NCBI RefSeq assembly: GCF_947623445.1
Contig: NC_135241.1
Span: 19,284,501 to 19,348,500, forward strand
Direction of reading: 5' to 3'
Length of the DNA: 64,000 nt
Source of the DNA: Clavelina lepadiformis
Lineage: Eukaryota; Chordata; Ascidiacea; Aplousobranchia; Clavelinidae
In this document: piece after piece, positions 40,035 through 51,189 of the stretch
Layout: every line of letters starts with the position of its first letter
Numbering within the stretch: the stretch's first letter is position 1
The notes under the pieces: model-generated
The model's input: only the letters and a program-made list of their open reading frames with translations
Told to the model about the DNA's origin: nothing
The model's database searches: none
Translations under genes and position numbers: made by a program

Positions 40035-40050
40035 AGTTTTACTTTCAGGT
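40035..40050 (+). promoter_or_regulatory. Polypyrimidine tract and CAG acceptor just before the TIMM44 ATG
   Basis: TAGTTTTACTTTCAG|GT precedes ATGAATTAT. This would be a strong 3' splice site with only two bases between AG and ATG. It fits either a 5' UTR intron or a spliced-leader trans-splice acceptor, as known in tunicates. It is not proof of either. Confidence 0.4.
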
Positions 40051-43037
40051 ATGAATTATATAATTATGTTGAATGCGACTAGAGTAATTTCATCCAAGAC
40101 CATAAGAAGATGTGCAGTGTTGCATCTGAAGGAAAGCCAAAATGCTGTTCTGGACTTTAGAATACCACAGAACCAAGTATGTATATCACTTACGTTATAC
40201 CTGAATGTCTCAGGAAATTAATTCATTTTGGTGTTTTGGGTGTATCGTACACTTCATGAAAACATAAATACCATAGCTTCAACTGCTACTGGTGAAAAAA
40301 CTGAAATGCAACGAGAAAATTGATTGTTGGTAAATTGTTGGATGAATGTTGCAAATAATTTAATCACGATCATATATTTCCAGATTCCCATTGTTACTAG
40401 AAGTTTTTCGAATCGGAAAGGATTTATTGAAAACCTAGTGGACACGATTAAACAAGAATACAATAAAGACACTGACTTGAAAGAAAACATTAAAAAATTT
40501 CGAAAGGAAGCGCAAGAGTTAGAAGACTCTGAGGCTTTAAAAAAAGCAAGACAAAAATTTGAAGACATAAGCAAAGAAACATCTCAAAATACAGAAGCAG
40601 TTCAAGAAGCTCTTGGAAAAGTGAAGAGCAAAATATCTGAGGTATGCCATACCTTAATTCTGGAATAAGTGACTTTCATGTAAAAAATATTATTTTGCTG
40701 CCTTTGAAATTTCAACATCAATTGAAGTCCAAAAACAAGTTGATCTTATATAAAAGAACACTACTCACTGAATATTCTGGTAAAATTGTTTTGAAAATTA
40801 AATCTTGGTTAGGAAATTATCGGCAAAAGAAAATCACAAAATTGACCTTAATTGTAACATAGATCAATGCTCTTTGTGATGTCATTGGTAGTCACAGACA
40901 ACATTTGCAAATTCATAAATTTAGCAGTGCCTTATGCATATCACATTTGTGTGTGTTACAGTAGCTCCCAATAGCTTGATAGGCGAAAGCTTGTAACCCA
41001 ACAGCAACCAGTATGGTACCGGTTTGACTGGTAACCTATGCGGTCCAAAGGATACCATAGCTCACAGACGCAAATGATTGAGCTACCAGTTTTTTTTTGT
41101 TAAAAACAAATCTAATTTATTCAATTCCAATGCTTCACGTTCACTTCTTCACATGACGCCGAATTGAACATAGGCTAAACTCCTATGACCTACACTCCTG
41201 ACTTCAGTTGACTACCGCGCAAGGAAAGCAACAACAGCAGCATGTTGTCAAGCAACTTGACTAATATATGGCATAACAAGAGCATTGATCTACGTCACAC
41301 GTCACATCCACGAATTATTTTTCAAAAATATTTTGCCAGGATGTTCAGTTAATAGTATTCTTCCATATAAAATCAACTTGTTTTTGGACTCGCCCCTTAC
41401 TTTAAGCTTATTCTGCTCATTCAAATTAACTTCTATGTAAAGGCTGCCGAGGAAATTGGAAAATCTGATTTGGGCAAAGCTGCTGGTCGGCTCTCAGAAG
41501 GTATATCAGATGCGGCAAAGCAAGCTAGCGAAAGTGAAGCCGTTAAGAAAGTTCAGGCCGGCTTCCAAAGCATAGCACAAGGGTCAGGAGTTGCCCCATC
41601 CAGTTTATACCGAGCTCCAAGTAAGAAGATGTGATAGAAATAAATTGCCAAATAAGTAAACTCAAATTACCTACCCTGAGAGTGCTCTTTTGGCTAGGAT
41701 TTATAAATGAATGTTATGGCCAGTGTTTTATCTTTCTTGTTGTATCCTGTGACAATAACCACTACCACAACATCATTTAACTCATTGCCCTATCAGGTGT
41801 CCTGCGAATGAGGAAAGAGGAGCTTGACCCAGTTGCAGAGAGAACAATCGAAGCAAATACAGATGCAACCAACCTTGTCATGCATAAAGATTCCGTCTGG
41901 AACCAACAATGGGAGTCTTTTAAGAATAGCAAAGTTGGTGAAAGTAAGTTTTCGTTTATATCTATAGTCGTATACATCAGCAATAGGTTTGTTGTCATCT
42001 CATTATTTTTGTATAGGAATCTCTGAAATGAAAATGCAATTTGATGAAAGTGACAACATTTTCATCCGTGGATCTCGTTTTGTAACAGATAGAATATCTG
42101 GCATAGCAGGTGACAATACTTTACTTTTCAAATAAGCCGATTCTGTAAAAAAGCTGATGTTGAAAAGTATTTAGTATTTTAGTTATGTTTTCTTAAAACA
42201 CCCTTGGTCATGTATCGTTGTCTTCTCAGGTGGTTTGTTTGGTGGGACAGAAATTTCCAAGATAATGACTGAAATCGAACGAATCCAACCAGGATTTTCC
42301 GGACAAGCTTTCTTGGAAAGTTGTAGATACGACATCATTCCTAACGTTTTGGAAGCAATTGCGCACAGAAAGGATGAAATCATTAAAGATTGGTGCAGTG
42401 AAGCTGTAAGTCCGTTGCTGGTTTCAACAATGTCGTTGAATCATGTTCCTTGTTACCTACAAAATGTAGGCTAGTAGCAGTAACAACTGTACTATTGCGT
42501 TATCCATGGTAGGATCCCATCTTAATTATTTTTTTGTTTTTAATTTTAAAATTTCTTTCACAGCCTTATAACCAACTAATGTTCCCGGTAAAGCAAGCCG
42601 AGACAATTGGTTGCCGATACGAGGTCAAAATAATCGACCTTGACCACGTAGACATTGCAGGTGCCACGAAAGTGGACCAGGGTCCGGTCTTGGTTATTTC
42701 CTTTCAAACACAACAGATAAATGTGGTCCGCAATAAAAAAGGCGAAGTGGTGGATGGAGACGAGGTAATAAAAGTGAATTGTTTATTCGATGTTTGTGTT
42801 ATCAGTTACACACACAAATGGTTGTTCTACTCTTTTACAAGGTAGTTCGAGTTTGTCTTTTCACAAATCTGCTTTTTGCTGTTTCTACAAACTAAAATAC
42901 AATATTTATGTCTATAGAATCAGATCTTGAGAGTTTATCACGTTTGGGCTTTGTGCCGGGATTTGGAAGAGCTTGATCCCCGTGCTGCCTGGAAAATAAT
43001 TGATCAGTCTTCATCATCCGCGCCCATGTTGTTATGA
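40051..43037 (+). CDS. TIMM44: Mitochondrial import inner membrane translocase subunit TIM44
   Basis: Exons: 40051-40176, 40384-40641, 41443-41620, 41797-41943, 42017-42109, 42230-42405, 42564-42764, 42918-43037. They join in frame to 432 residues (human about 452). The N-terminus (MNYIIMLNATRVISSKTIRR) is basic and lacks acidic residues, as a matrix presequence should. The helical Hsp70-binding region follows (FSNRKGFIENLVDTIKQEY). The C-terminal Tim44 domain carries the conserved GGLFGGTEISKIMTEI, FLESCRYDIIPNVLEA, HVDIAGATKVDQGPVL and VWALCRDLEELDPRAAWKI. TIM44 tethers mtHsp70 to the TIM23 channel as part of the import motor on the matrix side. Met40051 or Met40066 could be the start. A polypyrimidine tract and CAG end two bases before the first ATG. 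A likely poly(A) signal is at 43188-43193. Confidence 0.95.
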
Positions 43038-43187
43038 CAACCGACCCAGAGCTTCTTGATTAGAACAATAAGATGCCCTTATTTTGTTGGGTTCCGACAC
43101 TCCCGCCCCCGACTTAATTTACGATCGGTCTTACAATTTCGCGATATGCAATGCGACGGCTTTATACTCTGCGCCTGATGTTCCGGA

Positions 43188-43193
43188 AATAAA
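43188..43193 (+). promoter_or_regulatory. Polyadenylation signal AATAAA of TIMM44
   Basis: The hexamer lies 150 bases after the TGA at 43035-43037, before the convergent sulfotransferase gene that ends at 43441. Confidence 0.55.
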
Positions 43194-43440
43194 AGCCTTC
43201 CTTTTTGCTGTATTCGATTTTACTAAGGTTGTATCGGTTTCAAGAACTTTTCGAAAAAGGTGCAAGATCGACTGCCTTGTCTATTTTTGATGCTTTATGC
43301 CATGGTGTGTGTATATTTACTGCATTAGCTACAACTCAAGTTCACAGCGGTGAAACACGACAGTATTTGACCACGAATGCCAAGTCAGCAGCAGGTGATA
43401 AAAAATTGGATAAATTACCAAACAAAAGAAACCAGTATCA

Positions 43441-46196
43441 TCATCTATCTTGTTGCACAAACTTCTTAACCTGTTCATAAAATCTCTTTCTAACAAATTC
43501 GTAAAATTCAACTTGAAAATGAAGTTCTTGTCGAAGTTTCGCTTTCAGGTATTGCGGCGCGTCCACTTTATGAGCTGTACGTGCATGGGGCAAGTCTCCT
43601 TAATGGAAAAACACAATTTTTATGCAAGGAAAATTAAACCATTGTTAATTTCGATTATTAAGCCAGTCGTTTACTCACTCTTCAAGTTCATTTTCTGGTA
43701 AACTTGAAACATCCCACCAAAAAATCTGCACATAAATCGATTAGCCTAATTAGTTATTTCCGAACACATTCTGTGAAAAGTAGGCATCAAAGTTGCCAAC
43801 CTCGGAAAGACCTTTTCCAGTAATTTGAGCGTGTTGTTGTAATCTTCCACGATACCAACGACAGTGAAGTACTTTTCAACGTTCTTTTTGGCTTCATCCA
43901 ACGACCACTGCGAGTCGGTCCTTCGAAAAGAAAGTGTTTGTCATTTGAGACAACCTGAAATGCATGGTACAATTGTCTTTGCCGATTTGCCCATCAAACA
44001 AGATGCTGGGGCAGTTAACAAGGAATTTCGAATTTGTTCCTTGCCACACGAACAGCAGTTCTTTCTCATGGTTGGAAATAACATATTTAAGCTTGTGGTC
44101 GTCGCGATTTACAGGCTTTGTATTTTGTTCTTTGATTTCTATTTGATGTTGCTACAGCGACTTTGTGTTTGACCAGTTAATGCACGTTTTCAATAGGGGT
44201 TAATCGTGCAGTGTTTGATCTGATGAGTAGACTGCCAGACTTGTATGGTGTCTTATGTTTATGGTATAAATTGTTCGCGTGTAATAAAATCTCATGCTAA
44301 GCGTGCTTCATACTGAATAAAATGACAAATGTTTTATCCCTCATGTGATGCCGGGAAACAGCCCCATCTGAGGATTCAGCAAGGCAGTCGTACGGAATTA
44401 GCGTGTCAAATTTCGGGTATGCCACTAGCTCTATCACGTTTTTACGAAATTTTGTCTGTTTTTGGAGGAATATTTGGTGTTATTTTCCAATAACAATACT
44501 TTCGTAACTTTTACCTGAACGATTATAAATATTCATAATTTTGAATTGTTACTTGTGCATAACTGTTGGTTCTGGACCTATATAGAAGCAAACTATGGGA
44601 TAAGAACGGTATGGTATGAGCAAGTATGGGATAAAAGTGTCTCATGGACAACTCTGTGTTTTACCTACCTACAGTCCTTGTGAGTTCCGCAGAAAAATGC
44701 AAGAACCTTGGGACGGTTTCGTGCCAGACATCTTGTCAAGTTCTGATTAAAGCACTCTTCAATGCTCTGAATAGTCATGGACGTTAATGTTGTTAGATAA
44801 ATAGTAATAGGCTTACTGCCATATTCATCCGGGACAATATATATAGACCTATACATGCGCTTGTTAACAACCGGTTTATCCCGTTTAAAATCTAAGATTA
44901 TCTTACAAAGACTCAAGTTCAACAAATTGTGTTGAACTTTGAAAAAAACGGACGCGATTATAGAAATAGGTCTGTGTCACCTACCATATTACGCTCACTA
45001 AGTGGCTTCATCCCAAGCCAATTTGCCACCTGTGCGTCGCTCCAACCTTCGAAACCGAATCTCATGAAATAGTAAGACGATATAAAAATATCCACCGGGT
45101 TCCGCATTAAGTTTATGTAAGCCGGTTGTTGATAAACGTATCTGCATAAAATAGCGGAAAATTATTTATAAGTCTTGCTTCCAGGATGGTTGCCAACTGA
45201 TGGATCACCAGTTTTAATACAGTTATAGCTTTCGTTATTTGTTTTCATTACTTGCAATTCAAATGATTGCAAAAAATGTTCACTAAGTAAAAAAAGAATG
45301 TACAGCAAAGCAATGATTACAAGCGTAGATGAACTACAGCAGGTCGGTATAACAATTTGGTGATGGTTAGGAACTTCCGGTGTATACTTTAGCTGAAACA
45401 TGATCTTGAAAGCTGACACCATACACAATTTGTCCATGAAATGGTTACTTACTTTTCGAAATCAATAAAATGAAGATGGCGAATGAAGACTGTTGGTCTT
45501 TCGAAAGACATCCATTTCAAAACCAGATCTTTCTGTAAAACAATGTAGCTATATAGAAGCTTATTTTAGCAAATATACCTATACCTGAAATACGTATAGG
45601 CTACTTTGAAAACTTTATACGTCGTGGTACAGCACTTTTCACTGAGAAGTGAAAAGTGAAAAGGAATGCATGGTCAGTAGAGTAACCTCTTCAGTTTCAT
45701 TTAAGTGTTGTTTTATATGAGGCCAGCTTTCGAATTGTAGTTGGTATTCGTTTGCGTTTAGCCTTTGTGTTGCAGCTAGGACCGCGTTGGTGACCGTGCT
45801 GGCACATTTAGGTATCCTGTTATATATCACCATGCTCGGATTATTTCTTACTCTTTGAAATTCCTTCGTTAGCGGCGTTTCTGTCACCTTTAAAATACAC
45901 ACAATGGGTTGTTTTGATAACAGTAGATATAAGCTATTTGTTTTATTTCTCTTTCTTATTAAGCTATAGATTTATTGGACAAAAAATTAATATAGCCTAT
46001 AAGTTTTTGAAGGACATTCGGTTTATTTTTAGTTTAAGCTACTTACCAGTGCTTTATCTTTTTCACTGTGAGTTTTCAGATTTTCTGTTGTTGTTTCTTT
46101 TCTCCAATAAAATGTAAGTAAAACATGCGTACACAACCAACATACCAATATGATGATCACCCATTGACAGCAATGTGGATAAAACTTCCTTAGCAT
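43441..46196 (-). CDS. Uronyl/heparan 2-O-sulfotransferase-like, tandem copy B
   Basis: Minus-strand exons: 46196-46047, 45887-45687, 45532-45453, 45141-44985, 44766-44669, 43920-43801, 43725-43679, 43598-43441. They encode 336 residues with exon lengths identical to copy A. It is a type II Golgi protein: a short basic N-terminus, then an anchor WVIIILVCWLCTHVLL (about residues 12-27). The 5'-phosphosulfate loop is YNRIPKCASTVT (72-83). Catalytic His136 and His138 are in FIRHLHFIDF. The 3'-phosphate binding segment is INLMRNPVDIFISSYYF. Also seen are FFCGTHKDC, VVGIVEDYNNTLKLLEK and C-terminal VEFYEFVRKRFYEQVKKF. RHxHF resembles uronyl 2-sulfotransferase (UST) more than HS2ST, so the substrate could be dermatan/chondroitin or heparan uronic acid. 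Splice sites of exon 2 (acceptor tttaaag, donor gttact) and exon 6 (donor gttggc) are weak. It converges with TIMM44, whose stop lies 404 bases away. Confidence 0.85.
45633..45658. repeat. Hairpin in intron 2 of sulfotransferase copy B
   Basis: CACTTTTCACT, loop GAGA, then AGTGAAAAGTG form an 11-bp perfect stem about 30 bases downstream of the weak exon-2 donor. Confidence 0.7.
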
Positions 46197-47839
46197 CTTA
46201 ACTCTTAACTTAAAATAATAGTGCTATAAACATCTAATCAACTGCTGTATAGTTGACTTTAAATATAATTATTTTTGTAGGTGTTACGTAAACACAACTC
46301 ATCGCTAATACAAATTCTGCCGGATAAAAAACTGTTGTCGTATTGGGAACTAGGCAAACAAAAAGATATGCATATCTAATGAACTATAGAGAAAAGCACA
46401 ATACTGTAAATTTGAAACATATGATATATAACCTGATTATCACTTATAACCGAACAAAGGTTACCTAACGATTTTAGGTAAGGTAGGGACTAAGGCCGTT
46501 TTTCACATGAAGAATACTTCCTAATTAGGCAAAGCTTGGGTGGAGTGACCAAAGCATAGACAAGTGAAGCGCATGCGCAGCAAACAAATTACATTCAGCA
46601 AAAAATGATACAGTTTCAAAGGGCCAAAATAAAACAATCTAAGACGGGAAATTTTTTTATAGTGCGCAATATATATCTACACGCATTGAATTTACAATTA
46701 AAGCAAACACAAAGTTAGTGAATAGTGTTATGCAGCACTTATTAGTGCTTTGGTGGCAAAACATACTTGCTATACCTGTTTATACGCTATAACAATTTCA
46801 TCTGTCTCTAGCTAAAAGTGATGACAGAGATGTCACGATCTCGCCGTGTGGTAAATAAAACTACAGCAGTCCTAATCAAATTAAACTGGCTAACACATGT
46901 CATCGACTAACATTAAACGTGTTTGTTAGGCCTACATACAGTACGTTAAAACTAGGTTACGCCACGGGACAATTTTGCCAACATTAGTCGATTATATAAG
47001 TATAACCCTTCTAACATACTGCCATAGTAAGGCACTAACCTAATTCATCATCGCTAAATGGTCAGGATTCTGTAAAGTTTTAGCAATGGAAAAGACATAC
47101 TGTATGATCAAACCTGCACCTGAAATTTGTACTATACAGACTATTACTATATATATACTATACTATTACTATATTATATACTATACAGACCGCAGCATGT
47201 TACTATTTTGTACACCTCGTTTACACCCGTGTAATTTGAAGCGAGTTGGATTAATATTTCAGAAGGCATAGGAAGAACGCGTTCGGTATAACGGGCTTGC
47301 AAGCAATTGTAAGACTATTGGCTTTAGTAGGAACAGCTTGAAATTACAGTGGTTGCAGCAACTAAGTTATTGGTTGGGTTGAGTTGGTCCAATTAGGCGG
47401 GATTAATTGTATGCTGTATACAGAGGTGTTGTGTTTGTCGCTGTCTTGATTCAAAACTTGTTTGGCTGCTGAGTGTTGATACATTAAAACTGGTAACAAC
47501 AATCAGTAAAAATGAGACCATTCTAAATTTCAAAATATATCTAATCCTAGTTGCATCATTTCTGTTGCTCAATTATATTAGTTGCATTACATACTTAAGT
47601 TATAATATAACTATATATTTTAGTATTTTGAATGGTCTGTAAAAATGTAGTCTTTAGATATTATACCACAGCGCATAAAATACGACTTTATGACAAGTCT
47701 ATACGCACGCTACGTTTGCTGTTACATTTTTATTTCGTCGGACGCAAGTTCTCCAAGTTAATTGTTTACAGTGGCAAAATCAGTAAGAAAAAACACAAAT
47801 GCATAGATAAATAATGTTTCACAAAAGAAACCAGTACCA
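46197..47839. other. Spacer between the two tandem sulfotransferase genes
   Basis: AT-rich sequence with a TACTAT-type low-complexity stretch near 47135-47190. It contains the probable poly(A) signal of copy A (47729-47734). The promoter of copy B should be in the left part. No gene was recognised. Confidence 0.5.
47729..47734 (-). promoter_or_regulatory. Polyadenylation signal of sulfotransferase copy A
   Basis: TTTATT on the plus strand is AATAAA on the minus strand, 106 bases after the stop of copy A. Confidence 0.5.
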
Positions 47840-50800
47840 TCATCTATCTTGTTGCACAAACTTCTTAACTTGTTCATAAAATCTCTTTCTAACAAATTCG
47901 TAAAATTCAACTTGAAAATGAAGTTCTTCTCGAAGTTTTGCTTTCACATATTGTGGCGGATCAACCTTATGAGCTGTACGTGCGTGGGGCAAGTCATCTG
48001 AATGAAAAAGAACGATTTTTATACAAACAAAATAAATTTCTTTAAATTACAATCACATTATACAGTGTGAAAACCAGTTGTATATTATATTATTCCCGAA
48101 TAGTTGTAATATGTGGTATGTTGTATATTGTATTTGCAATAGGCCTACATCATTTCAATAATCACACAAAATATTTCTTATTTATATGTAATTTTTGGTT
48201 TATTCTCTTCACTACCAATGTGTATTGTTTTCAATTTTATATGGGTATAAGCGTTAACATTTATTATTACTACAGAATGAATTGTGACAACGAGAATTTT
48301 TAAATGTGGTCACATAATCGCGAATCGACAATGAGTAATATAATACAACTCTGGCTGCGGAAAATCTCACAGCCGGTACCAAACATAACTATTCATCCAG
48401 AACACCACAATCTTGCACGTTGTGGACACAGACTTTAGTCAAATGCGTAATGGGCTTGATCATGACTTACAACAAAAAACAAAAGTGGTTAAAAAGAAAT
48501 CAATCAAAAAGCAAAAACTTACGTTTCGACTTCATTTTCTGATAAATTGGAAACATCCCACCAAAAAATCTGCACATAAATCGATTAATTATAATTAATT
48601 GCTATAATTATAGCAATTCAGAAATATGCGTGGAATAGGAAGCATTGGCAACAATCCAAAGGAACTGACTTCGGAAAAGTTTTTTCAAGTAACTTGAGCG
48701 TGTTGTTGTAATCTTCCACGATGCCAACGACAGTGAAGTGCTTTTCAACGTTCTTTTTGGCTTCATCCAACGTCCACTGCGAGTCGGTCCTTCAAACGAG
48801 AATATATAACCTGTTTGTCTCACTGTATGACGTTCATCCGACCTTTAGAGGTATTTACCAGCCTATACCTGCAGTCCTTATGGTTTCCGCAGAAAAAGGC
48901 GAGTGTCTTAGGACGATTCTTTGTCATGCATTTTTTCAGGTTCTGTTTCAAGCACTCTTCAATGCTCTGTGTGTCATCGACAGAATATAATATAATCATT
49001 CAATGACTGCAATTTAGCAGTTTAATAACACGTCATTTAATCAATCGCGGTATTTGCCATTGCCACTGCCTAACTTGAATTCAACATACTTCGGCATTGT
49101 ATGATAACAACGCCAATAAACATCTTTAAAAAATAAATCAGCAATAGGCTGGTGTCCCCTACCATATAACGCTCACTAGGCGGCTTAACACCCAGCCATT
49201 TTGCGACCTTTGAGTCGCTCCAACCCTCGAAACCGAACCTCGTGAAATAGTAAGAAGATATAAAATTATCCACCGGGTTTCGTATTACGTTTATGTAAGC
49301 CGGTTGATGATACCCGTACCTAAAAGAAAAAGAAAAATTCAAGCTGCCATATAGTTGTTATATCATCTATTTTCAGAGGTGTGCAGTCGGTACTTTGAAA
49401 GTACCATCGGTAACCGTACCGGTACTTGGCAAAAAATGTACCGAGGGTTCCACTATTCGCTACTATTTAAAAAAAACAGTTCGGCACTTTGTCGGTGCTC
49501 GGTATCGATACTTTTTGTGTCAAAGATGCGCTGCTGCAAATGCAATGTTTGCCGATATTTTATGCTCTTGGTAAAGGTTACTCCAGGTCAAAACAAATAT
49601 GGCGTTAATGGCTTGCAATTTTACTTGTCATTTCTAGATTAAAAAAGATCAACAGATGCTAATATTAGTATTAAGGAGTAATTAACATGTATTTTTTTAA
49701 AACATACTTGTTAAAATTTTGAAATTATCACGTGAAAAGTACCGAGTACCGGGACCGACTAAAATTTCTTGAAAAAGGTAATTCGGTACTTTTTTTCAAA
49801 AGTACCGACTGTACCGGTACCCGTACTGAAAAAGTACTATAATTTGGTAATTATATATAGTAATTTGGTACTATAGTACCGCGGTACTGCCCACCTATAT
49901 TTATTTATAATATTAATATAAGCAATACAGTATACTATGTTTTAGCTATTATTTCATATAAGTTGTAGGAAAGCGTAAATTTCATGTATCGCGAGCTGAG
50001 TCTATTATAAGGTTTGAAAATAATCTTCTTATTGTGCAGCTTTTGCATATAATGCCACTTTTTATTAGAGATAGCGCTAGATTAGAAATGCTATGATGAA
50101 CAAATTGAAATCTTCTTAGGTACCGACCAACTGGAGCTAAAGTGCCGACAGCTCTCTTGCTTGGCAACATATCTGTACTACCACGTTCACAACGTAACAT
50201 CCCATTCGCAAAGTATTATTTCCTGCTGTCATATATACAATATTGATATATTATATTCAAATAAACAGTACTGCTTTTTGTGTTTTTTTAGTCACAAAAC
50301 TGATGTAAGTGCCGACAAATCGAAAAGATAAGTTGCTGATGGGCGGTCATTTAAACAAATTGGTGGGGAAGAAGGCAGCTACCCCCTAATGACCCTTGCA
50401 GCACAATCTCTGCTTTTATTCAACCAACAGCTTTGTCTAAATAAACATTAGTAGGCTGTAAACGGTAACTCACTTCTCGAAATCAATAAAGTGAAAATGG
50501 CGAATGAAAACTATTGGTCTTTCGAATGAAGTCCATTTTAACACTAGATCTTTCTGTAAAACAGTCAAACCATACAGAAACTTATACTGTTTGCAAAATC
50601 CATTAAACGTATTTTAAAACGAACTTTTATTTGGCATTCATTTACTTTTCGATCGAAAGCAAAAAGAAATTCACCGTAACTCACCTCTTCACTTGCATTC
50701 AAGTATTGTTTGATATGAGGCCAGCTTTCGAAATGCAGTTGGTATTTCTTTGCCTTTAGCCTTTGTGTTGCAGCTAGAACCACCCGGGTAACGGTGCTGG

Positions 50801-51189
50801 CACATTTAGGTACCCTGTTATATATCACCATGCTCGTATTATCTCTTATTCTTTGGAATTCCTTTGTGGGCGAAGTTTGGATCAGCTGTAAAATAGACAC
50901 AATGGGTTGTTTTGATAACGTAATACATATAGTGAATTATTCATGCTGGCCAAAAAATAAAGCATGGAATTCCGGAAAAGGATATTCAATTTCGGTTTTT
51001 AAAATAACCGTTACACAGCAATCCGCTTCCTATACTTACTGTAGCTTCATCCATCTTGCTGTCACTTTTGAAATATCGTGTTTTTGCTTCTTCTCTCCAG
51101 TGAGATATAAGTAAAACATACAAACACAACCAACACAATAAGATAAAGATTACCCTCTTGTAACAACATTGACAAGACTTGCGAAGCAT
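47840..51189 (-). CDS. Uronyl/heparan 2-O-sulfotransferase-like, tandem copy A
   Basis: Minus-strand exons: 51189-51040, 50885-50685, 50553-50474, 49319-49163, 48966-48869, 48789-48670, 48569-48523, 47997-47840. They encode 336 residues, near the length of human HS2ST1 (356). A signal anchor VIFILLCWLCLYVLLI (about 13-28) gives type II Golgi topology. The PAPS loop is YNRVPKCASTVT (72-83). The catalytic pair His136 and His138 lies in FIRHFHFIDF. The 3'-phosphate segment is INVIRNPVDNFISSYYF. Conserved FFCGNHKDC, WTLDEAKKNVEKHF, VVGIVEDYNNTLKLLEK and FVRKRFYEQVKKF follow. The family transfers sulfate from PAPS to the 2-O position of uronic acids in glycosaminoglycans. RHxHF favours UST over HS2ST, but the substrate is undecided. 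Splice sites are better than in copy B (exon 2 acceptor tttacag, donor gtgagt; exon 6 donor gtcagt). Intron 3 carries a hAT-like repeat (49374-49900). The two genes are head to tail. Confidence 0.88.
48597..48618. repeat. Perfect 22-bp palindrome in intron 6 of copy A
   Basis: AATTGCTATAATTATAGCAATT equals its own reverse complement. It lies in the 100-base intron between exons 6 and 7. Confidence 0.8.
49374..49900. mobile_element. GTACCGGTAC-rich hAT-like element in intron 3 of copy A
   Basis: The left end CAGAGGTGTGCAGTCGGTACT and the right end (reverse complement TAGGTGGGCAGTACCGCGG) are inverted relatives. Subterminal GTACCGGTAC and CGGTACTTT motifs repeat in both orientations near both ends. 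Structure and start (CAG..GTG.GCAG) suggest a non-autonomous hAT element. A clean 8-bp target duplication was not found, so the right border is approximate. Confidence 0.6.

Noticed and set aside
43787..43972. Minus-strand frame containing GPTRSGRWMKPKRT
   Set aside because: It is an out-of-frame reading of sulfotransferase exon 6; the true frame is TDSQWSLDEAKKNVEK.
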